Shown piece after piece: positions 1 to 5,473 of a stretch of 5,605 nucleotides of DNA. The DNA is taken from positions 1 to 5,605 of the forward strand of contig DATNDR010000102.1 of NCBI GenBank assembly GCA_035606945.1, written 5' to 3'. A program made the position numbers and the translations under genes. Within the stretch, counting starts at the first letter, position 1. The number at the start of each line of letters is the position of its first letter. A model generated the notes under the pieces. The model searched no databases. It was not told the origin of the DNA and saw only the letters and a list, made by a program, of their open reading frames with translations. Source of the stretch: GCA-003244245 sp035606945. Lineage in GTDB: Bacteria > Actinomycetota > Actinomycetes > Mycobacteriales > Pseudonocardiaceae.

Positions 1-61
1 CCGCAGCATGCATATGCCCATCGGAAGCATCGGACCCATCCGCGGCCGGGCCCTTCGCCGA

Positions 62-331
62 CTACGAACCCTTCTCCACGACCTCGAGTAGCTGTGCACA
101 CCACGACCGCAGCCAACCCTTCCTGGAGAGGGCGCCAGCAGGGTCGGCACCGCCACGTCCTGTGACGTAATCACGCGGTTGCGCAAAGGCGATCCGCACC
201 GGATGGAGGAATCCGCGGAAAGACAGAACTTGCTCCAAGGGGTTCGTTTGGCCAGGCCGGCCGCCGTTGATTCGCAGGGTGACGACGTTGGCCGGGTTTG
301 ACCTGTGGCCGTTTGATCTGCCGCGAGCCAC
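62..331 (-). CDS. Doubtful hypothetical reading frame, 89 codons
   Basis: GTG-initiated frame on the minus strand ending in TAG. Third positions are roughly 70% G/C, somewhat coding-like but below the main gene. The product is basic at the N-terminus (MARGRSNGHRSN) with no motif, signal peptide or membrane segment that I recognise. No convincing Shine-Dalgarno precedes the GTG. If real it is transcribed divergently from the kinase gene. It could also be the remnant of a larger gene or a chance frame. On the other strand, the frame starting at base 3 stays open to a TAA at 168-170 and could instead be the end of an upstream gene. Confidence 0.2.
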   Translation of the reverse strand: MARGRSNGHRSNPANVVTLRINGGRPGQTNPLEQVLSFRGFLHPVRIAFAQPRDYVTGRGGADPAGALSRKGWLRSWCAQLLEVVEKGS

Positions 332-370
332 GTCGCTGGTTTGTGATCTGGCCTGTTGACCGTTGGGTCA
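314..370. promoter_or_regulatory. Possible operator: direct repeat plus inverted repeat
   Basis: TGATCTG occurs at 314-320 and again at 344-350, 30 bases apart (about three helical turns). Just after it, TGACC (357-361) and GGTCA (366-370) form a perfect 5-bp inverted repeat around a 4-base centre. The elements lie 155-210 bases before the ATG, where a regulator could bind. They are short enough to arise by chance. Confidence 0.15.
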
Positions 371-445
371 GATGATTCCTCCGCGGTTTCGCGGTATAGA
401 GGTGTTTGTACTGGATCCAGGCGATATTTGGCTATGTTCGGTTTG

Positions 446-475
446 TTGGTTGCAGAACGCGATGGGCAATATTCT
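446..475 (+). promoter_or_regulatory. Weak sigma70-like promoter candidate
   Basis: TTGGTT (446-451) and TATTCT (470-475) are separated by 18 bases in the AT-richest stretch upstream of the gene; the line 421-480 is about 45% GC. A start near 482 would leave a leader of about 43 bases. Both boxes deviate from consensus, so this is a guess supported mostly by position and composition. Confidence 0.2.
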
Positions 476-508
476 GGAATCCACTTTCTTTGGACATGGC
501 TGCGTCCG

Positions 509-513
509 AAGGA
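509..513 (+). promoter_or_regulatory. Ribosome binding site for the kinase-STAND-WD40 gene
   Basis: AAGGA lies 11 bases before the ATG at 525, which is slightly long. A run of six G at 517-522 is closer but less specific. This site, with the kinase fold beginning soon after, is what decides the start. The in-frame alternatives at 363 (TTG) and 462 (ATG) have no better site. Confidence 0.45.
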
Positions 514-524
514 ATTGGGGGGCG

Positions 525-3500
525 ATGAGCGATTTGGCGTCCGGCACGTGGCTGGCCGGCTACCGGCTGGAGCGCCTCATCGGCGTGGGCGGCATGGGGT
601 CGGTGTATCTGGCGACCGAGATCGCGCTGGAACGCCGGGTCGCCGTGAAGGTGATCCGTCCCGAGCTCGCCAGCGACGACCGATTCCGGCGCCGGTTTCT
701 GCTGGAATGCAGGCTCATCGCGCAGCTGGAGCACCCCGCGATCGTCCCGGTGTACTCGGCCGGGGAGAGCGAGGGCCGGCTGTTCATCGCGATGCGGTAT
801 CTGGGCGGGGGGAGCCTGGAGGAGCGGTTGCAGGATGGGCCGCTCTCGCCGGCGGAGACGATCGGGATGCTCGCTCCGGTCGCCGACGCGCTCGATGCTG
901 CGCACGCCGCCGGGGTGGTCCACCGCGACGTCGCGCCGGGCAACATCCTGTTGGAGGGGTACGGCGCGTTTCTGTGTGACTTCGGGCTGGCTCGGCGGGC
1001 CGAGTCGCCCAGCGGATTCAGCCGCGACGACGGGCCGACGGTCTCCGGGACGCTCGGCTACGTCGCCCCTGAGCAGCTCGAGGGCGACACCGTCGATGGT
1101 CGCACCGACCAATACGCGCTGGCCTGCGTGTTGTTCGAATGTCTTGCCGGTCGGCCGCCGTTCCCGCGGAATGTCGAGCTGGCGGTCGTCTACGCCCACT
1201 TGTCGGAGCCGCCACCCAGCCTCAGCGGGCTCAACCCCGCGCTCCCGCCGGTCGTAGATCAGGCGATCGAGCGCGGGCTCGCGAAGCGGCGGGAGGACCG
1301 CTTCGCCAGCTGCGCCGAGCTGGTGGAGGCGGTGGATGCGTCGCTGCGGCTGACTTGGACCGACCGGGCACCGCCGCCGCCGCTGGTCACCGTCTCAGGA
1401 ACGATCGAGTCGCCGTACCGGGGATTGAACGCGTTCGACGAACGAGACGCGGCGTTCTTCTTCGGCCGCGAAGCTGCCACCACCGCAGTGCTGGCACGAC
1501 TGTCGCGAAAGCTGGACGGTCCGGGCCTGCTGGTGATCTCGGGGGTGTCAGGTGCGGGCAAGTCGTCGCTGCTGCGGGCCGGGATACTGCCACGGTTGCG
1601 TGGCGAGGGGCTCGCGGCCGCACCGGAGTCGGCGGCCTGGCCGTGCCTGGTGTTCACCCCAGGCCATGCCCCGCTGGACGAACTAGCCCTGCGAGTGGCG
1701 TCACTGGCAAGAGCGGACGCCGCCGCGGTACGACGCACGCTGGTCGCCGATCCGGCCGGGTTCGCCCTCACCGCGCGGCAGGCCGCCCTCGCGCAGGAGG
1801 CTGTGTCGACGCCGGACGGCCAGGCTGCGGGTTTCCGGATGCAGCATCGGCTGCTGCTGGTGGTCGATCACTTCGAGCAGCTGTTCACCCAATGCCCCGA
1901 CGAGGACCAGCGACGGGCATTCGTCACGGCCCTGCACGCAGCCGCAGCCTCCGCGCCCGCGCAGACGCCGCCAGCTCTGGTTGTGCTGAGTGTGCGGGCC
2001 GACTTCGAAGCCCGCTGCGCCGACTACCCCCATCTGGCCGACGCGATCCAAGACCGCTACCTGGTCACGGCGATGACCGACCGGCAGACACGGATGGCCA
2101 TCACCGAACCAGCCAAGAAGGCAGGCTCCCGCGTCGAAGATGATCTCGTCGAGATCCTGCTGCGCGAGATCACGAGCCCCCAGCCCAAGACGCCTTCCCC
2201 GGCCACAGCACAAGTCGCGGTAACCGGTGCGGGAGTTCTGCCACTGCTGTCACACGCGCTTGACCAGGCCTGGCGACACCGCGCCGCGGACACCCTCACC
2301 GTCGCCGACTACGAACGGACCGGCGGCATCGAAGGAGCCGTCGCCGACAGCGCCCAACGCGTCTACGACCGACTCAGCCCAGCGCAGCAAGCCGCCGCCA
2401 GACAAGTATTCATCCGGCTGATCGCCACGAGCCCTGACGGTATCGACACAGCCGACCGTGTCTCACGGACCGACCTCACCGCAGGAAAATCCCAAACCGA
2501 GGCGCAAGACATTCTCGCGGTCCTCGAGGCGTTCACCGCCGAACGGCTGCTCGTCCTCGCCGCCGACACGGTGGAGATCAGCCACGAAGTGCTGCTAACG
2601 GCCTGGCCACTGCTGCGCGACACCTGGCTGGCCGAGACCCACACTGACCGGATCGTCCGCACCCGGCTCCACAACGCCGCAACCGAATGGACCCAAGATT
2701 CCTGGGACCCGTCCTACCTCTACAGCGGCAGCCTGCTCGATGTCGCCACCGAGACCGCCGCCCGCGCCGGCGCAGACCCGGCCCACTACCCACCACTCAG
2801 CGACATCGAACACGACTTCCTCCACGCCAGCAACCAAGCCCACCGCAAACGAACACGCCGACGGCGCGCAGTGATCGCGTTTCTTATGGCGCTCGTCATT
2901 ACAGTTGCGTTCGCCGCAGTGATGGCCTTCCGCGCTAGCCACAACGCCGCCCAACAGCGCGACATCGCGGTAGCCGGTCAACTGATCGCAGAGAGCGAAG
3001 CCCTCGGCGATTCCGACCCCACCACCGCCAAACTGGAGAGCCTCGCCGCGTGGCGCATCCACCCCTCCGACGAAGCCCGCTACGCCATGCTGACCGCAGA
3101 TGCACATCCTGGTCTTGCGATCCTCACCGGCCACACCAGCGACGTTGTATCGGTGGCGTTCAGCCCGGACGGCAAGACGCTAGCCAGCGCCAGCGCCGAC
3201 GACACGGTAAGGCTCTGGAACGTAGCCACTCGCCGGCCAATCGGGGCCCCGCTTAGAGGCCACACCAACGATGTCAGATCGGTAGCGTTCAGCCCCGACG
3301 GCAAAACCCTAGCCAGCGGCAGTGCCGATGACACCGTGCGGCTGTGGAACGTGACCACCCAGCGGTCGATCGGGGAACTCAGAGGCCATACCCGCGATGT
3401 AGTCGCGCTCGCGTTCAGCCGAGACGGCAAGACGCTCGCCAGCGGCAGCTTCGATCTGACGGTGCGGCTGTGGAACGTAGCTACCCGCAAGCAAGTCGGG

Positions 3501-5006
3501 GCTCCGCTTACAGGCCACGGCGGCGACGTTTTGTCGGTGGCGTTCAGCCCGGACGGCAGAACACTCGCCAGCGGCAGCTTCGATGACACGGTACGGCTGT
3601 GGAACGTGACCACCCGCAAGCAAGTTGGCGCTCCGCTCATCGGCACCGGTCACTCCAACGTTAGCTCGGTGGCGTTTAGCCCGGACGGCAAGACGCTGGC
3701 CAGCGGGGGCGGTGACACCGTGCGATTGTGGGACGTGACCACGCACCGGCCGATCGGGGATCCACTGGCCGGCCACAGCGGTGATGTTTTGTCAGTGGCG
3801 TTCAGTCCTGATGGCACGACGCTGGCCAGCGGCAGCGTCGATGAGACGGTGCGGCTATGGGACGTAGCGACCCACCGGCCGATCGGTGGTCCGCTAAGCG
3901 GCCACACCAACGCCGTCGTCGCGGTGGCGTTCAGCCCCGACGGCAGGACGCTGGCCAGCGGCAGCGACGATGGCACGGTGCGGCTATGGGACGTGGCCAT
4001 CGGCCGCCCGCTCGGCAGCCCGCTCACGGGCCACACCAACGGTGTCCTTTCCGTGGCTTTCAGCCGAGATGGCAAGATCCTGGCCAGCGGTAGCTTCGAT
4101 GGCACGGTGCGCCTATGGCAGGCGACCAGCCGCAGGCCCCTCGGGGAACTTACCGGCCACACCGACGGTGTCCGGTCGGTGGCGTTCAGCCCGGACGGCA
4201 AGACCCTGGCCAGCGGGGGTTTCGATGACACCGTGCGGCTGTGGGACGTGGCTACCCGCCAGCAGATCGGAGAGCTCAAAGGCCACACCGACGGTGTCCT
4301 TTCCGTGGCGTTCAGCCCGGACGGCAGGACCCTGGCCAGCGGCGGCCTCGATCACACGGCACGGCTATGGGATGTGACCACCCATCAACCGCTCGGGGAG
4401 CTCAGAGGCCATTCCCGCGATGTCTATTCGGTGGCGTTCAGCCCGGACGGCAAGACCCTGGCCAGCGGTGGCTTCGATGACACGGTGCGGCTGTGGGACG
4501 TGGCAACCCGCCAGCAGATCGGGAACCCACTCACCGGTCATACCAATGGTGTGCTCTCGGTGGCATTCAGCCCGGACGGTAAGACGGTGATCAGCGGCAG
4601 CACCAACGACGTGGTGCGGCTGTGGGACGTGGCAACCCGCCAGCAGATCGGGAATCCACTCACCGGCCACGCCAATGCTGTCTCGTCGGTGGCATTCAGC
4701 CCGGACGGCAAGACGCTCGCCACCGGCAGCCTGGATGACACAGTACAGCTGTGGGACATTGCCACCCGCCAGCAGATCGGGGACCCCCTCACCGGAAATT
4801 CGGGTGAGGTCAAATCGGTGGCATTCAGCCCGGACGGCAAGACGCTCGCCACCGGCAGTGCCGACCACACAGTGCGGCTATGGGACGTCGCTTATCTTGT
4901 GAACATCGTGCCGACGCTATGCGCATCAACCGCACGATCGTTCACGCGTGCCGACTGGCGGAAATACGTACCGCCAGGCCCGGGATACCGAAGCCTGTGC
5001 CCCTGA
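525..5006 (+). CDS. Membrane-anchored Ser/Thr protein kinase - nSTAND1 NTPase - 14xWD40 protein
   Basis: Single intact frame, 1493 residues, ending in TGA. Seen in order: kinase domain (about 13-274), Pro-rich linker, STAND P-loop NTPase (about 296-703), basic stretch plus one transmembrane helix (about 782-802), pre-repeat segment with a 'LAAWRIHP.DEARYAML' motif (840-856), fourteen WD40 repeats (867-1456), two-Cys tail. Proteins with this STAND/helix/WD40 body are common in actinobacteria; here the N-terminal effector-like domain is a kinase. Inferred role: a switch in which the propellers bind a ligand, the NTPase changes state and the kinase signals. The ATG at 525 is preferred because the kinase fold begins about 12 residues later and AAGGA precedes it. 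An in-frame TTG at 363 would add 54 residues that look non-coding. It appears monocistronic: no confident gene lies within 500 bases on either side. Ligand and substrate are unknown. Confidence 0.93.
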   Translation: MSDLASGTWLAGYRLERLIGVGGMGSVYLATEIALERRVAVKVIRPELASDDRFRRRFLLECRLIAQLEHPAIVPVYSAGESEGRLFIAMRYLGGGSLEERLQDGPLSPAETIGMLAPVADALDAAHAAGVVHRDVAPGNILLEGYGAFLCDFGLARRAESPSGFSRDDGPTVSGTLGYVAPEQLEGDTVDGRTDQYALACVLFECLAGRPPFPRNVELAVVYAHLSEPPPSLSGLNPALPPVVDQAIERGLAKRREDRFASCAELVEAVDASLRLTWTDRAPPPPLVTVSGTIESPYRGLNAFDERDAAFFFGREAATTAVLARLSRKLDGPGLLVISGVSGAGKSSLLRAGILPRLRGEGLAAAPESAAWPCLVFTPGHAPLDELALRVASLARADAAAVRRTLVADPAGFALTARQAALAQEAVSTPDGQAAGFRMQHRLLLVVDHFEQLFTQCPDEDQRRAFVTALHAAAASAPAQTPPALVVLSVRADFEARCADYPHLADAIQDRYLVTAMTDRQTRMAITEPAKKAGSRVEDDLVEILLREITSPQPKTPSPATAQVAVTGAGVLPLLSHALDQAWRHRAADTLTVADYERTGGIEGAVADSAQRVYDRLSPAQQAAARQVFIRLIATSPDGIDTADRVSRTDLTAGKSQTEAQDILAVLEAFTAERLLVLAADTVEISHEVLLTAWPLLRDTWLAETHTDRIVRTRLHNAATEWTQDSWDPSYLYSGSLLDVATETAARAGADPAHYPPLSDIEHDFLHASNQAHRKRTRRRRAVIAFLMALVITVAFAAVMAFRASHNAAQQRDIAVAGQLIAESEALGDSDPTTAKLESLAAWRIHPSDEARYAMLTADAHPGLAILTGHTSDVVSVAFSPDGKTLASASADDTVRLWNVATRRPIGAPLRGHTNDVRSVAFSPDGKTLASGSADDTVRLWNVTTQRSIGELRGHTRDVVALAFSRDGKTLASGSFDLTVRLWNVATRKQVGAPLTGHGGDVLSVAFSPDGRTLASGSFDDTVRLWNVTTRKQVGAPLIGTGHSNVSSVAFSPDGKTLASGGGDTVRLWDVTTHRPIGDPLAGHSGDVLSVAFSPDGTTLASGSVDETVRLWDVATHRPIGGPLSGHTNAVVAVAFSPDGRTLASGSDDGTVRLWDVAIGRPLGSPLTGHTNGVLSVAFSRDGKILASGSFDGTVRLWQATSRRPLGELTGHTDGVRSVAFSPDGKTLASGGFDDTVRLWDVATRQQIGELKGHTDGVLSVAFSPDGRTLASGGLDHTARLWDVTTHQPLGELRGHSRDVYSVAFSPDGKTLASGGFDDTVRLWDVATRQQIGNPLTGHTNGVLSVAFSPDGKTVISGSTNDVVRLWDVATRQQIGNPLTGHANAVSSVAFSPDGKTLATGSLDDTVQLWDIATRQQIGDPLTGNSGEVKSVAFSPDGKTLATGSADHTVRLWDVAYLVNIVPTLCASTARSFTRADWRKYVPPGPGYRSLCP
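561..1346 (+). other. Hanks-type Ser/Thr protein kinase domain
   Basis: Residues about 13-274 of the protein. Visible motifs: glycine-rich loop GVGGMGSVY (20-28), ATP-anchoring Lys42 in VAVKV, candidate helix-C Glu61, catalytic loop HRDVAPGN (133-140) with the base Asp135 and metal-binding Asn140, DFG (152-154), activation segment with Thr172/Ser174/Thr176, GTLGYVAPE (175-183), Asp195 in the DQYALA motif and the terminal Arg259 in the EDRF motif. All landmark residues are present except the catalytic-loop Lys, which is Ala137. Length is normal for the family. The domain should phosphorylate Ser/Thr on itself or on cytosolic partners; the substrate is unknown. Activation-loop autophosphorylation is likely by analogy with other bacterial kinases, but is not shown here. 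Confidence 0.93.
1410..2633 (+). other. nSTAND1-type P-loop NTPase domain
   Basis: Residues about 296-703. It opens with the family signature SPYRGLNAFDERDAAFFFGR (296-315). Then follow Walker A GVSGAGKSS (340-348, Lys346), Walker B LLLVVDHFEQLF (443-454, Asp448 and Glu451), a sensor-like VVLSVRADFEARC (486-498), the GxLPLLSHAL helix (570-579) and a winged-helix-like end with ISHEVLLTAWPLLRDTWL (685-702). STAND NTPases are ATP-driven switches that often oligomerise when a C-terminal repeat sensor binds its target. All nucleotide-binding residues are present, so it should bind and probably hydrolyse NTP. The coupling to the neighbouring kinase is inferred from the fusion. Base composition switches from G-rich to C-rich inside this domain. 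Confidence 0.88.
2868..2930 (+). other. Transmembrane helix with preceding basic cluster
   Basis: Residues about 782-802 form an uncharged hydrophobic run of roughly 20 residues (AVIAFLMALVITVAFAAVMAF). It is preceded by RKRTRRRR (774-781). By the positive-inside rule the N-terminal kinase and NTPase are cytosolic and the WD40 part extracytoplasmic. No signal peptide is visible at the N-terminus. This is the only clear membrane segment in the protein. Confidence 0.8.
3123..4892 (+). repeat. Fourteen tandem WD40 repeats (42-43 codons each)
   Basis: Repeat starts: 3123, 3252, 3378, 3507, 3636, 3765, 3894, 4023, 4149, 4275, 4401, 4530, 4659, 4788. Units are 126 bp when they end in GE and 129 bp when they end in GxP. 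Consensus elements are LxGH, SVAFSPDGKTLASG, then D.TVRLWDV. Fourteen units fit two seven-bladed beta-propellers. WD40 propellers are binding scaffolds, so this is the probable sensor. The units are unusually alike in DNA as well as protein. Exceptions: repeat 5 has shifted loop lengths, repeat 8 has LWQATS, repeat 12 has Asn for the conserved turn Asp, and repeat 14 has GN for GH. There are no cysteines anywhere in the array. Confidence 0.95.
4485..4654 (+). repeat. Recently duplicated DNA between repeats 11/12 and 12/13
   Basis: Positions 4485-4525 and 4614-4654 are identical over 41 bases and exactly 129 bases (one repeat unit) apart. Identity resumes after one mismatch into the next unit. 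A second 41-base identity links repeat 9 (4176-4216) with repeat 11 (4428-4468). Such identity includes synonymous sites, so it points to recent duplication or gene conversion and not only to protein-level constraint. Confidence 0.85.
4893..5006 (+). other. Conserved two-cysteine C-terminal tail
   Basis: Residues 1457-1493 follow the last blade. They carry the pattern LC (Cys1466), ARSFTRADWRKYVPPGPGYR (1470-1489), then LCP (Cys1492) at the very end. I recognise this as a recurrent tail of actinobacterial STAND-WD40 proteins. The two cysteines are the only ones after the transmembrane helix and could form a disulfide if this end lies outside the cytoplasm. Intactness of the tail argues that the gene is not truncated. 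Confidence 0.7.
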
Positions 5007-5028
5007 AGCCCGTGGGGTCGGTCAACCT

Positions 5029-5033
5029 GGAGG
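5029..5033 (+). promoter_or_regulatory. GGAGG Shine-Dalgarno-like site after the main gene
   Basis: A full GGAGG lies 23 bases after the main stop codon and 12 bases before the ATG at 5046. The spacing is longer than ideal. It is the main reason to consider the frame at 5046-5300. Confidence 0.3.
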
Positions 5034-5045
5034 AGTGTCACAGCT

Positions 5046-5300
5046 ATGGGGGTACCGCCGCTTACAATACAGCCCGACGGGTCCGATGAATCACGCATAG
5101 TTATTCGTGTGTCGCGTGTCGGAATTATATTGACTCACGCCCGCCTGGCCGCCAGACGAATAGCGATGGTCGCTGGACATTTGTCGCGGCTAATAATCGC
5201 CGACCCTCCGGGCGTATGCTTGACATCCATTCGGTGGAGTATCCGAAATCAGCGCAGAGATATTGATCATAACAAGTGCTTCTCCTGCGATTTTCTATAG
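5046..5300 (+). CDS. Weak hypothetical small protein, 84 codons
   Basis: ATG frame 39 bases downstream of the main gene on the same strand, preceded by GGAGG. Third positions are only about 58% G/C and the frame uses several codons rare in high-GC genomes (ATA, AGA, TTG), which argues against a native gene. The middle (about residues 17-52) is Ile/Val/Leu/Arg-rich and could be amphipathic. The end has two cysteines (NKCFSCDF). No family is recognised. It could be a small cotranscribed partner, a transferred gene, or simply open intergenic DNA; I favour the last. Confidence 0.2.
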   Translation: MGVPPLTIQPDGSDESRIVIRVSRVGIILTHARLAARRIAMVAGHLSRLIIADPPGVCLTSIRWSIRNQRRDIDHNKCFSCDFL

Positions 5301-5473
5301 GCCCCAGTCGGCCTGACACTGGATACGCGGCCTTAACGTGTGCATCTGTGGTCATTCGGTGCGCAGAATGCGGCACCGCGATGGGCCTGGCCACGTCTGA
5401 GTTAGTTCAGTCCTGCTCGGACTGCGGCCTCTCCAGTCGCTATGGGGGGATATGCTTTTGTCGGCCTCGATGA
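5276..5473 (+). CDS. Possible zinc-ribbon small protein (possibly frameshifted)
   Basis: Frame of 65 codons from a GTG at 5276; an internal GTG at 5348 would give 41 residues. It contains RCAECG and SCSDCG, two CxxCG knuckles with 14 residues between them, the usual form of a zinc ribbon. A further CFC lies near the end. No good ribosome binding site is seen before either GTG. The frame ends at 5471-5473, soon after a run of six G. The other frame continues open to the window end, so the true product may be longer. The function of such a ribbon (nucleic-acid or protein binding) cannot be told from this much. Confidence 0.27.
   Translation: MLLLRFSIGPSRPDTGYAALTCASVVIRCAECGTAMGLATSELVQSCSDCGLSSRYGGICFCRPR

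Noticed and set aside
356..979. Plus-strand frame of 207 codons overlapping the kinase start
   Set aside because: From about 530 on it is an out-of-frame translation of the kinase, rich in Arg/Gly/Ala as expected for shifted high-GC DNA, with no motif.
3080..4870. Long minus-strand and alternate plus-strand frames across the WD40 array
   Set aside because: They are shadows of the repeated plus-strand coding sequence. Their products only reflect the repeat periodicity and match no fold, whereas the plus frame gives perfect WD40 units.
3123..4892. CRISPR array or other non-coding tandem repeat
   Set aside because: The 126-129 bp periodicity is in frame and encodes WD40 blades. Differences between units are mostly at codon third positions or in defined loops, with no spacer structure.
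5220..5245. Perfect TTGACA (5220-5225) as a promoter
   Set aside because: No acceptable -10 box lies at 16-19 bases. The nearest TAT-containing hexamer (5240-5245) is only 14 bases away and poor.
5304..5322. CCAGT...ACTGG inverted repeat as a terminator of the main gene
   Set aside because: The stem is only 5 bp with a 9-base loop, has no T-tract, and lies almost 300 bases past the stop codon.
5125..5394. Minus-strand frame of 89 codons
   Set aside because: It overlaps both weak plus-strand frames and shows no recognisable motif or ribosome binding site. The opposite strand has the more persuasive cysteine knuckles.
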